This document shows, piece by piece, positions 25,498-35,192 of a stretch of 64,000 bases of DNA. The DNA lies in assembly GCF_035222275.1 (NCBI RefSeq), contig NC_085884.1:806001-870000 (forward strand), written 5' to 3'. Numbering within the stretch: the stretch's first letter is position 1; each line of letters starts with the position of its first letter. The position numbers were made by a program, and so were the translations under genes. This stretch comes from Podospora bellae-mahoneyi. Its lineage: Eukaryota; Ascomycota; Sordariomycetes; Sordariales; Podosporaceae. A model generated the notes under the pieces. That model saw only the letters and a program-made list of their open reading frames with translations, was not told the DNA's origin and did not search any database.

Positions 25498-25815
25498 AAT
25501 CCGTCTTCCTCGCCCGGACAACCCACCCCTCCTCAACACCTCCACCCTCTTCAACGACAATTCCACCACACCAAAACATACAACTTCAATTTCAACTACC
25601 GACTCTTCGTCCCCGAACTCCTACAGCCCATCATCAACCTCCACTCACGACTTCAGAATCCGTCTTCCCCACGCAGACAACCCACCGGTCCTCAACAACC
25701 ACACACCCTTTTCAACTACAATTCCTCGCCACCAGAGTAGCATACCACTTCCATTCCAACTACCAACTCTTCATACTCGAACATCTACGACCCATCACAA
25801 ACCCCCATCCAGCGA
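25498..25815 (+). repeat. Imperfect tandem duplication, 159-bp unit, two copies
   Basis: Copy one begins at 25,498 (aatccgtcttcc) and copy two at 25,657 with the same dodecamer. Similarity continues through ..acaaccca.., ..ctcaaca.., ..ttcaac.acaattcc and ..caactacc.actcttc... The unit is an exact multiple of three, so both copies read in the same frame (for example RIRLP..DNPP.LN). Sequence is strongly C- and A-rich. Confidence 0.7.
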
Positions 25816-25841
25816 CTTTTCCCACAACCAAAACCCTCACA

Positions 25842-26566
25842 ATGGACTACCTCACAACCGCCCTCAGTAAAGCCCTCTCCTCCCTACACCAACTCCAACA
25901 AGCCACCACCGCCCGCATTACCACCACCAACACCACCTCCCCCATCAACATCTACAACCAAAGCCCTCGACCTCCTCAACGACCTCTCCGAACTCATCAA
26001 CGAGGGTAAGTCTTTTAAACCCACCCTTTTCCAGACCCACACAACACAATCATCAGTGCTTTTCTCCCTACCTACACAAGAGTTAGGCCTATTCTACCTA
26101 ATTTCTAGTCTATTCCAGGGCCTGGAATTCTACTAGAACTAAGTAAAATACCTTGATAGACTTGGGAGTTAGTACCGGTGGGATCATGCCCAACTCTTGC
26201 CCTACACTTCCATCTCTGTCGAGTTATTCATCACCACTTTTCATATGTTTTGGCGCTCGCTAGTGCTTTTGTCCCCGCTCAAAAACGAATCATATCGCGA
26301 ACAAACGCCTAGCTTCCTCGCTCTTCCAAGCAACTGGCGATGCACGCGGAGGCCATGAGCAAACCGCGGTTGTGTCGCCCGCAGACGCGCCGGCCGGTCG
26401 TTTGTTATCGGCCGAGAGGGAAAACGTCCTTGTCATTTTTGACATTGTGAATGGCATCATGGAGGGGGTGTTGGAGTTGTTGAAGACCTTCAGCAATGTA
26501 GACTCATGGAGGGGACGAGGATGCGTAGGCTTGATCACGACAAGGTGGTCAACACCGCTAAGATAG
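25842..26566 (+). pseudogene. Coding-like stretch, possibly a gene relic or multi-exon hypothetical
   Basis: From ATG 25842 one frame starts as an amphipathic helix (MDYLTTALSKALSSLHQLQQ), but by about 25,960 the protein-like content has moved to another frame (KALDLLNDLSELINEG) that ends at a good donor site (gtaagt, near 26,006). About 360 nt later another protein-like block is open (RENVLVIFDIVNGIMEGVLE) to a stop at 26,566. The pieces could be one gene with a frameshift, or fragments. No domain recognised. The interval 26,006-26,290 shows no coding signal. Confidence 0.3.
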
Positions 26567-26779
26567 GGGGCAATCAACGGCTATTTGCCGTGTAAAGGAT
26601 GCGGATTTATCAATGGATTGTTCAATGATAACTTTTTGACATTGCAGTACCCGAAGCATGCAGACCTAGCCTTTGTCCCGAAAAGAAAATAACGCTACCC
26701 ATCACAATAATATCATCCTGTATTACGTCCATCGTTCCTCTCATCCTCTCCTTCACTAACAACGATTCATCTGCCCATC

Positions 26780-27817
26780 TTACTCCTCATCACCAATCCT
26801 GATTCTCCCCTCAGCGCCCAATCCATGGGACCACCATCCACCCACATCAACATTGGTCTCAGCCAACGAGCGGTGGCTGAAGAGAAGCCAGAGACCAAAG
26901 ACAGGCTTGGCGAGGATGTCGAGAACAGCGTAGATCAAGATCTCGGTATCAACAGTAGTGCGATGAGCGCCGTCAGCAATGCCCCAAACACTATTTCCAA
27001 TAGTCAGCAACAAACTTCACAATCCCAGTCGTAGGGTAGACTCACATGGGATAAGCAGTCCACAACACAAACGTAAACAGCGCCAAAGAGCTAAACAGCC
27101 TCGTCACACTCCTCCCCTTGGCAGTCACAGTCCGAGCACCATGAAGAGCCACATGCCAAATAACAAACAGGTACGACACACACCCAATGGCATACCATCC
27201 CCACCTCTGAGTAGCTGTCTCACCCTGCGAGGCGAACAGTCCGCTCAACACCATAATCACATCAGCTATAACAGCCATGAGGGTGTGAGCACCATCAATA
27301 CCGGCCAACAAGGACAGGTCCAGCAGGAGCAGCGGCGTGGTGATGGCCCAGTCAACATATCTCCCCCAAAACACCTGACGGCATTCAGTGTATCCAATGT
27401 CGGGCACGTGCTTATGGTGGTCCTTGGCCGGGGTGCAGCTGAAGCTCGTGGCGTGGCCAGAGGCCATGGCGAAGTAGCTGAGGGAGGCGGTGATGGTGAT
27501 CAGGGTGGTAATGACATGGTAGAGGCGCTTGGAGATGGGGACGTTCCATGACATGAAGGCGAAGAAGCCCGAGGAGAGGACCATCAGGGCAAAGACAACC
27601 CATAACGTCCGGTGGCCTGTCTCGCCGATTTCTTGAAACTGTGGGGGTGTTGCTGTGCGATGAAGGTATTAGTTCCAGATGTGGTTTGTGGTCTAGAGAA
27701 GAGGGACCTACGGATAACAGTGGGAATGGGACCGGGACTGTCTGTATGCGTCGGCTTGGCAGCTGCAGCGCCAGCATAGCCGTAGAGCATTTCCGCAACT
27801 TGATCGTGGTGGATCAT
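26780..27817 (-). CDS. Microbial (type I) rhodopsin, predicted outward proton pump
   Basis: Three exons on the minus strand, 27817-27712, 27652-27046 and 26990-26780, encode 307 residues with seven membrane helices. Helix C reads GRYVDWAITTPLLLLDLSLL: Arg133, Asp136, Thr140 and Asp147 stand at the places of bacteriorhodopsin R82, D85, T89 and D96, so proton acceptor and donor are both present. Helix G reads AVLDILAKPVFG, with the counter-ion Asp262 and the retinal Schiff-base Lys266. The family knowledge is that a carboxylate at the D96 place marks fast pumps such as the Leptosphaeria rhodopsin, while sensory-type NOP-1 proteins cycle slowly. Likely a light-driven plasma-membrane proton pump. 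The exon 2/3 junction completes YPIVWG and supports the model. No carotenoid genes lie nearby. Confidence 0.95.
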
Positions 27818-29017
27818 CTTGATGGATAGCGAGTAAACCGGGTGTTGATATCGAGACAACACACTTTGTTGAGTGATAGAGAAGAAAAGTCCAATTGTTG
27901 TTCTAGACAACAGCTGATGGCCATAATAAAGCCCAAGAACACGGCCAGGACGCGAAGCAGTCGCCTCCCCCCAATGGTTCGGTCATCTGGTGCACCACGC
28001 AAGCTCCCGATGTAAGAGCGACGTCATCTATTTGTCCTGTGGTTGGAGTTTCAGGCAACAGGTACCTCAACAACCCCGCAATGACCTACCTTGTGAGCAA
28101 GTACCTGCCCGTATGGATGCGGGGAAAGGAGTCACGGAGTTCAAGATTCAACGGCCCGTGGCTGCCCACTTGTGCAAAACAACAATGGGCATTGAGGGGG
28201 TTGAAGGAATCCGATTTGATAATGGGAGAAATGCAAGACCAATGTTTCTGCATGCAATATCCAATGGCAGTGGGAGCTGGGGTGTGCTTCACCGAAGAAG
28301 AGCTCGGCCGCATGCTTGAAAGCTTGACTCTGCTGAAGATCAAGGTGTCTTTGCCGTGTTGAAGCGACAAAGTCCGAGAACTGGCTTTTGGCGGGGTAAT
28401 GCCGATCTCCTGGTAGGTAGGTAGCTTTGCTTGAACGTGACACCTGACAGCTTCAATGTTCTCGCATGGACCAGCAACTTCGAAGCAGTGGTTTCATGAT
28501 ACTGAGCCTTCTCCCATGTTTAACAGATGTTCAACTGAATGCCAAGCTCGCTGGCAGCTCCAAGCTGTTTCGAGATAGATCTGACCAACAGCATCAGCAT
28601 GATTGGTGAGAACAGCTAACTTCTGGTGATTTGTGGCTCCATCAGCCCCACAGCGGCCCTCGCTAAACTTTCAGACCAAGCAGTGATTGGCTGGATTGTG
28701 ATAACCTGGACCGCATGTGTCCCCACTACGTCATACCATCCACCGGTCTTACGCCTTTGAGCTCCATCAAAGCTTCGAAAGAAGCATTGCACTCCGCCCC
28801 AGCGGGCGGCCTGACTGGCCAACAATGACCTGAAAGGGGACAGGGCAGTCACCTATTTACCTTCTGCCACCTGCAGCCTCTGTTTCACCCTCAAACAACA
28901 ACAGCAAGCCACCAAGGAACCTGATCCACGATCCCATCTCGATTTGAGATCCCCGACACTACTTCAACTTTAAACTTCAGATCTATCCAAACCATCAATA
29001 CCTACAGCACCTCCAAC
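27818..29017. other. Intergenic region between divergent rhodopsin and CPV-repeat genes
   Basis: About 1.2 kb holding the promoters of two divergent genes. Frames of about 100 codons overlap on both strands at 28,039-28,370 and have no motif. A short tggtaggtaggtag run lies near 28,411. The last 130 nt before 29,018 are C/A-rich like a fungal leader. Confidence 0.45.
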
Positions 29018-29482
29018 ATGTCTTCAACCACAATGAACTGCCCCGTCGTTGGAACCACCAACACCACTCTGCCCCCTTCGCACCCAGACATCGATCTGAA
29101 CAAGCCAGGCCAGACCTGCCCTGTCGTCGGTGCTACAACGGACCACCACCACAACCTTCACAAGCACCCTCAAGTTCCCCACCCCGGACTCTCCGCCGAG
29201 CACAACCACGACGATGCGAATGCCTGCCCCGTCTTGACAGGCAAGCTCGTCAACGAGCCCAAGAGCCAGCAAATGGACGATCAGGTCTGCCCTGTCGTAG
29301 GAACTGCCACCACGGTTCTCCCTCCCGATCACCCTTCCACTGAGGGCAAGGCAGGCGATGCTATCTGCCCGGTTACCAAGGCGAGAGTTGACCACCACAA
29401 GGGGAAGCTGCATGGGCACCCTGACGTGAGCCATGCTAGTGTTGGGGCTGTTTGCCCTGTTGCTGGAGTCAGGGCCTCCTAA
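29018..29482 (+). CDS. Six-fold Cys-Pro-Val repeat, His-rich small protein (putative heme or metal binder)
   Basis: An intronless frame of 154 residues from ATG 29018. Every one of its six cysteines (residues 8, 34, 70, 91, 117, 146) sits in a Cys-Pro-Val triplet, mostly CPVVG. The linkers are rich in His (DHHHNLHKHPQVPHP, DHHKGKLHGHPDVSH) and Pro. The order and type of linkers repeats: residues 8-90 and 91-154 look like two copies of a three-CPV unit, with the first-to-second Cys spacing exactly 26 in both. No signal peptide or membrane helix. Known fact: CP dipeptides, especially CPV, act as heme regulatory motifs in proteins such as holocytochrome c synthase, where Cys is the axial ligand. 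Inference: a multi-site heme (or soft-metal) binding, buffering or sensing protein. I do not recognise a named family. Confidence 0.85.
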   Translation: MSSTTMNCPVVGTTNTTLPPSHPDIDLNKPGQTCPVVGATTDHHHNLHKHPQVPHPGLSAEHNHDDANACPVLTGKLVNEPKSQQMDDQVCPVVGTATTVLPPDHPSTEGKAGDAICPVTKARVDHHKGKLHGHPDVSHASVGAVCPVAGVRAS

Positions 29483-29715
29483 ATCATCAAGGGAGGTCCC
29501 AACTGTCTGGGACCGAGTTCGTTGATTCTGAGCTGTCACATCTTGCGCGTTTGCGGAGAGATCATTCATACTGGACTGCGATCTTCTTTGTTTAGCTACA
29601 TGTATGAACCTGAGAAGTCACAATATGAATCAGATAAAGAACAACACTCGCAAGTTGCAACATACACATCAAATGAGTGTATGGGTAAACATACTAGTGG
29701 TTATTGCATGTGTTA

Positions 29716-29856
29716 AGAAAATAAAAAATGGACGTTCGAACCTGGGACCTTCACATAGAGCATCGTATCATTCAAACCCTTCCATCTGTCTTGCAACAGC
29801 TTCAGTGAGAGACCATTGTTTGCAAATGAGACGTCGTACCACTAAACCACACGCCC
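29716..29856 (-). other. tRNA-like Pol III relic (A box, B box, T-run)
   Basis: Read on the minus strand: gggcgtgtggtttagtggta (29,856-29,837) resembles the 5' end and A box of a tRNA; ggttcgaac (29,742-29,734) is a near-perfect B box; ttttttatttt follows at once. The spacing between boxes is larger than in a plain tRNA and the T-arm cannot pair on its 3' side, so this is not a functional tRNA. A tRNA pseudogene or tRNA-derived SINE remnant is likely. Confidence 0.4.
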
Positions 29857-30894
29857 TGTCTTTTGTTGTTGTTTGTGTTATTACTCTTGCAGCTTATATG
29901 ATTGCTACTCAACATCTCAGGGCTCAAGTTGGTCTGATGACCCCACGTTGCTTGGCCAAGACATTGCACTCATGACATTGATCACAAGCCAACAACGACA
30001 CGCACCAAAACATCCAACAAGGTACAGACCTTGGGATCAGGCACAGAAGTTGACATTCCCATCTTTAAACAGGTCGTTTTAGGCCCAGGTCCACTGAAGA
30101 TCATCCATCTGCACGTCACTCGCTTCCCGCATGAAATTACATCTCACCCCAAGCCTCAAAAAGCTGGCCAACAAGCCACTCATAAAACGGCCCGCTCCCC
30201 GTTTCAGCCCTTTATCAACAAAAAGTCCGGGGTAGACAATGCATCTGCATGGCAAAATGCGCCAGCCTGCGCCGCTGGGGTTTCCCCAAAACGAAACGTC
30301 GGAAGCAGCTCTTTGTTGGTCGAATTCCGGGGATCTGATTTGACGGTTTTTGTTAAGGACAACAATTAGCGCCGCAGGGCTCACGAGAGCAGCGACCCAA
30401 ACGGGCGGGTGACCCTAATTTTAGCCCCCCGAAACAGGTCCCCGGGCCTGTTTTGAATGGGAAAGATGCAATAGCACTGCAGGGTCTGAGGGTTTGAAGA
30501 TTGGCCTAGGACGGATGACCGCTATTGTAGAGTTATTTTGTGAGTGTCATTATTCGGCTGTGGTGATCATCCGCCGACGGGTAGCTGAGACATAAGAGAT
30601 AGCCCAGGTCAGTGGTCGCCGCTGGATATGACCTCGAGGTGTTGACACTCGGCTTGAACTACATCGTTGCAGTCGACCACGGCCTTTTCTTCCTTTTGTC
30701 CTTTATTTTCTTATCAAGCATTTTTTGCCCTGGTGTGCGTTACGTTCTTATCGTGTGTGGCTGCTGTTGATCACAGTGCACTGTTGCGTCATCGTCAGCA
30801 AATACCGAATCCTTTTGCATTGCACAACATTATCACCACCAACACATTTTCGTGGTTGTGCCAGCACACATCGACAAACAACCTCCCTCTCAAA
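29857..30894. other. Intergenic region before the Ser/Pro-rich gene
   Basis: About 1 kb without a supported gene. A plus-strand frame at 30,031-30,369 lacks motifs. From 30,667 the downstream frame is open but has no ATG before 30,895, so this part is probably leader sequence. Confidence 0.4.
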
Positions 30895-31548
30895 ATGTCC
30901 TCCTTCCACTCCCACCGCCTGTCCCTCCCGGACCGCACCCTCCGCAAACCACAGAAACTGCGGTCCTCTCCTAAGATGGACGAAATGGAAGACATCGTGT
31001 ACGATTCTCCCTCGTACACCAAACCCTCCCACCACGGGCCCCCCTCCCTCACCTCGAGCACCTCGACCCTGGTCCCCTCCGACGGCGGGTCTTTGCTAGA
31101 CCACTTTGACCTCCCCTCCCCTCCCTCAACCCCAGTCAAGTCAACCCATCAGTACTCCTCTCTCAACAGCTTCCAGTCGCCAGCTCTCTCCCCCGACCTT
31201 TTCTCCTCCTCCCTGTCACCCCCCTCGTCACCAAGCCCAAGACGTGACCGCCACAGTGGTCGTCGGAGATCTCACTCGAGGAGTTCATCATCCTCGTCAG
31301 TGTCATCGAGCTCATCAGCTATGGAACTGGATGGTGGTTATGGAGGAGCGGATGGGGGTGTAGTCCCCGTTGTGAGATCGAGCAGACGGACGCCGTATTA
31401 TCCCCCGAACTCGTCGCGGTCGGTGGACAGGGCGAGGGTGTATATGAATCGGGGGCCGCATTATGTCCCGAATTGGACGCCGATGAGCAGTTTGCCTAGG
31501 CATGTGCAGTTGCAGATTGAGGAGAGGATGGTGAAGTTTACTGCTTGA
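30895..31548 (+). CDS. Ser/Pro-rich low-complexity protein, function unknown
   Basis: The ATG at 30895 opens a 217-residue protein; the frame is open further upstream but only with non-ATG starts. It is rich in Ser and Pro (SSTSTLVPSDGG, LPSPPSTP, SSLSPPSSPSPRRD), has an Arg/Ser block (GRRRSHSRSSSSSSVSSSSS) reminiscent of disordered nuclear or phospho-regulated proteins, and ends in a more ordered piece (NWTPMSSLPRHVQLQIEERM) that is the most likely conserved part. No catalytic motif, signal peptide or membrane segment. Codons switch from C-ending to G-ending about 31,330. Confidence 0.65.
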   Translation: MSSFHSHRLSLPDRTLRKPQKLRSSPKMDEMEDIVYDSPSYTKPSHHGPPSLTSSTSTLVPSDGGSLLDHFDLPSPPSTPVKSTHQYSSLNSFQSPALSPDLFSSSLSPPSSPSPRRDRHSGRRRSHSRSSSSSSVSSSSSAMELDGGYGGADGGVVPVVRSSRRTPYYPPNSSRSVDRARVYMNRGPHYVPNWTPMSSLPRHVQLQIEERMVKFTA

Positions 31549-33901
31549 TCTTGAGGCGGGTTGTTTGTTGGATTTTCTTTTGTTCAAGGGGGTTTGGGTC
31601 GGTTGGCTTTTGGCAGGTATGTGAATTGGTGCATTGCTTTTTGGTTGGGTTAGGATGCATTATGGTTAGATGGTTGGGATGGGAACAGGGATTTGGGTGG
31701 GAAAAGGGGCGTTTTGGGTATTTGGGTGTTTGATGGGCATAGGTAATGGTCTTTTTGACTGGGGGTTTTACTTCGTTGTTCAATCTTGGACGTTTGTATT
31801 GACTTTGAATTGTTATTCTACGGTGCTTTGCCATTCTCTATTCTGCAAGTATCGCTGTGAGTTGAGATGGTACCATCCCGGTGCCGTGTTCCTGGTGTTC
31901 CCTTTAACTGACCTCTCGAATCCAACATCCAGTACTGAGATTCTTGGCAGTGGAAGTACGGTAGTAGTCTTCAGCCAGGCTATGTCTTAAGACATGAGAT
32001 ATTGTACTAATCAACGAAATCATGCCTCTTCACTGTCTCCGACGCTGTACCCAAGCACACCCCTTACTAACCTAATTCCAGCCCTGTATGGGCAGTGATA
32101 CTTCTCGTGTTACTCTGGTAGTACCAACCCAAATTCGAACCCAGAATTCTTATTTTGACATGATTCATCTCTATGCTCAAAATACAGCAAAATCCGGTGC
32201 TCTCTGGTGAAGGGTAACATCGTCGTTGGCAGTCCTTCCTGCGCCCCTGAAGCAGGGCTAGCCACTAAGTACCAAGACTGCGGGCCTTGGGCCAACAAAA
32301 CCGGCCTCGGTTAGCACATGTGGAATGGGTCGGGAAATTTGGAAGCAGTTGGTGCAAGGTTTGAAAGGTGAAACGTGTCACAGAGAGCTCGTGGGCTTAC
32401 AAGTGTCATTTTGTGCGATGACGTGTGTTGAGGCTCAAAGAGTGCCAAGCGCCGGTATTTTAGGTGACATAAAAGAACATTTCGATGGTGGATGGGATGC
32501 GGCATTTTGAGTTGATTGCAATAGGTAACTAATACTGTATTGGTTGGAGTACGGGAGTTGGATAGTAACCGCAAGGAATGGATGCGGTGTGTCTATGACA
32601 GCCTCAAGAACCAGAAAGAGGGAAACAAGAATCATGGGAAAGCAAGACGGTTCGGTGTGAGAAGAGGGGCGTGAGAGTTGAAAGATGTATTCGACCGGAC
32701 CTTCATGGTCACTGGCAGAGGTGATGGCATTCCCCTTGCATCCATCGTAGGCGCTGTGAACCCCCAAGGCGCCAATTGCTTCCCTCTTGTTGGTGGACGA
32801 CGGGTTTCAGTCTTGCCATTTTCTTCGGGAGGCCAGACAATCTTTTGGAACTTTGGCTTTCGGTTTTGTGGTGATAGCTTCCGTAGCACTTGGCGAAGCC
32901 CCATTGTGTGTGATAGAGAAAAGAAGGGTAAGCTCAAGTTGGTGATTATTCGTGATGGCGCAGTGTAAGTCTTGCCCCGGGTGGATCTGCTGCAACATGG
33001 CGTCTGAGTGGTTATAAAGCATCTAAATATGACTTGTGGGTTAGCACACAATGGGTTGGTATTTTGGTTGATGGGCAAGGCCAACAAAAGGACGTCCGTT
33101 TTTGGCTGCATTGTCAATGTTTCAAGGGATCTGTACTTTGTGAGCTGCATTGTTGCATTGTTCGGTCCCAACTGTGGACACCACACCCCTTACCAGTGCG
33201 GCGGGGATTTTTGTGTACCTCGTTGGGGTCCAAGTCTTACCTGTGATCCCATTCTTAGACACCCTCGTTGGGCGGTCCGGCAGCTGCCGAATGGGTCGAT
33301 GTTTACCTCCGTGCCGCAATAATGGTGGAGCGGGCCGGGGTTGGCATCGGCCCAGCAAGCCGGGTCCGGGCGCAAGTCACGGTCCCCCTTGACCAGAGTC
33401 TGAAACAGGTAGACGAGTGGGCTTCAAACATCAAGCGGTCTGCTGAACTGACGGGCAAATGCTGGGAATGTGACCGACACAGCCCGGAGATAGCTCTTTT
33501 ACCCTGTGCAAAGCCCTCTGTGCACTCCGAGCTGACTCCGCCCGGACCGGTCCAGCGGGACCGAGACCAAAACAAACCACGGTACACGTCATTGAGAGAG
33601 CCCCGTATTTGACCGTTCAGTCATAGTCTGGCACCTTGGTCCGGATCACGGTCGACCTGTAGTACACCCATACTTTCGACACAAATATAAGTGTCTGTAC
33701 GTACCCACCATCCGAATACTCGACGATCACTCCCTTCGCAATCTGTTTTTGACTCCATTCGGACCCTCAACGCCGTCGGTAGACCTGACGGACTCGCCTT
33801 GAACCAGCCATAACCCAGCCAAGACAGCTTCAGATCTCCAGATCTTCATCATCCCTGCCAGAGCCAAGACTGTAATTCAACAACACCAATCCAGCAATAT
33901 T
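31549..33901. other. Long intergenic region
   Basis: About 2.35 kb with no gene I can support. The first 200 nt are G/T-rich, continuing the 3' bias of the upstream gene. A B-box-like ccaaattcgaaccc at 32,129-32,142 (minus strand sense) has a weak A-box-like partner near 32,255-32,273. A minus-strand frame of about 90 codons starts at ATG 32,904 without recognisable motif. A TATA-like aaatataag at 33,683-33,691 lies about 210 nt before the next ATG. Confidence 0.4.
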
Positions 33902-34687
33902 ATGAACCGCTCACGATATGTACCGCAGCAGTCTGCATATACCGCTGCTCAGTTCCAGCCGTTTGGTCCCGGACCTGTACCAACCCCAGCCCAGATGCCA
34001 GGCATGATCCCGATGGGATACCCACAGCAACAGATGTTCGGTGGCAGCCCGAACCCAAATGCCATGGGCGCTTCGCCAATACTCCAGCAACAGCAAGCCA
34101 TGTCTCCAAACGCTCTGTGGGCAGCCAACTTTGCCAATGGGCCGATTATTGAGGATCTTTGTGCGCCTCCACAGATGGGACTGCCAACCTCGCCACCCAT
34201 GAACGCCCTTCCACCTCGGGGCATGCCAATGGGCGCAGCAATTCACCCGTCATCCATGCCGCAGGTACAGAATGTGTTTGGCCTCCGTCAACCAGGAACA
34301 CCACATCCAGCACACGGTTTTGCGCCGATGATGCCGGGAGTGCCAGCTCGCATGGTTGGATCGTACCCTCCAGGTTATGCTGCCCAGCCACAAGGAATTG
34401 CATGGTCGCATCCCCACCAGCTTCAGTTCCAACAGCAGCTTCAGCAGCAGGCGGCTCAGCAACATGCTCAGCAGCAACAACAACAACAACAGCAGCAGCA
34501 GCAGCAAGGTCAGTTTCTGGATCCAACGATGATGCTTGGGAGGCCAAGAATGGAGCCTGGGTTTGCTACGGGAGGGAATGGTACCGAGCAGATGGGGTCG
34601 CCGTCGATGGGGAATTCGCCAGGTGCGCAGCCGTTGACGCCGGTGGAGAGTACGTTACAGGGTTTCATTTCGCCTGATTCGATCTAG
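33902..34687 (+). CDS. Gln/Pro/Met-rich protein with polyglutamine tract, function unknown
   Basis: An intronless frame of 261 residues from ATG 33902. Composition is dominated by Gln, Pro, Met, Gly and Ala (QMPGMIPMGYPQQQMFGG, GFAPMMPGVPARMVGSYPPG), followed by HQLQFQQQLQQQAAQQ and an uninterrupted run of 13 Gln coded by mixed CAA/CAG. No folded domain is obvious apart from a possible short conserved core around WAANFANGPIIEDLCAPPQ. Such Q-rich, disordered sequences are common in fungal transcription co-regulators and RNA-binding assemblies and are prone to phase separation; that role here is only an inference. The tail after 34,540 is G-rich. Confidence 0.7.
   Translation: MNRSRYVPQQSAYTAAQFQPFGPGPVPTPAQMPGMIPMGYPQQQMFGGSPNPNAMGASPILQQQQAMSPNALWAANFANGPIIEDLCAPPQMGLPTSPPMNALPPRGMPMGAAIHPSSMPQVQNVFGLRQPGTPHPAHGFAPMMPGVPARMVGSYPPGYAAQPQGIAWSHPHQLQFQQQLQQQAAQQHAQQQQQQQQQQQQQGQFLDPTMMLGRPRMEPGFATGGNGTEQMGSPSMGNSPGAQPLTPVESTLQGFISPDSI
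34469..34507 (+). repeat. CAR trinucleotide repeat coding 13 glutamines
   Basis: Thirteen consecutive CAA/CAG codons in the Gln-rich gene. The CAA core flanked by CAG blocks limits pure slippage, yet copy number is likely to vary between strains. Confidence 0.85.
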
Positions 34688-35192
34688 ATTATTGTGTCTA
34701 GGTGCTGGTCGGATTGTTGGCGACGACGGCTGGGTGTGAGAACGACGACAATGACGATTTCATGATCAATCATCGCATCAGAAGGAGCGTAGCATCGGTT
34801 CGGAAGGGAGGAGGGTATGGTTTGGAATTTCGTACTTGTCTGGAAATGGTTTCATTAGCGTTCTTGTCATCAGCGGGCGTATAGGAGTTGGAAATGGGTA
34901 TAAGGACTGGGAACTCCTAGAATATATTTTCTTATTAATTCCAACAAAAACTGTTAAATGAGGTTGTTCCGATCATGATGTGCCGTGCAGCCTGCAGGTG
35001 CAGGTATGGGATCCGATGCCACCAATAGGTGCCAGAACGAGCGACCAGTCACATCGCTTGCTACGATGATAAACCCCGCCCACAGAGGCCGCCATCCCCT
35101 CACACGCTCTCCACTTCTGTGGCGGCCCGACGAAGTAACTGACAGTCGTCTACCTAGCCACCAGAGCACATGGCAACACAATTGCAGTCGTC
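34688..35192. other. Intergenic region before the HET-ankyrin gene
   Basis: About 500 nt. An AT-rich patch at 34,921-34,960 (atatattttcttattaattcc) may mark the 3' end of the upstream transcript. No gene or RNA seen. Confidence 0.4.

Noticed and set aside
32129-32273. Second tRNA-like site with B box ccaaattcgaaccc and weak A box
   Set aside because: T-arm halves do not pair and the A box is poor; kept only as a possible relative of the relic at 29.7 kb.
32632-32904. Minus-strand frame of about 90 codons starting at ATG 32,904
   Set aside because: No recognisable motif, Arg/Pro-rich composition and overlapping frames on the other strand; not enough to call a gene.
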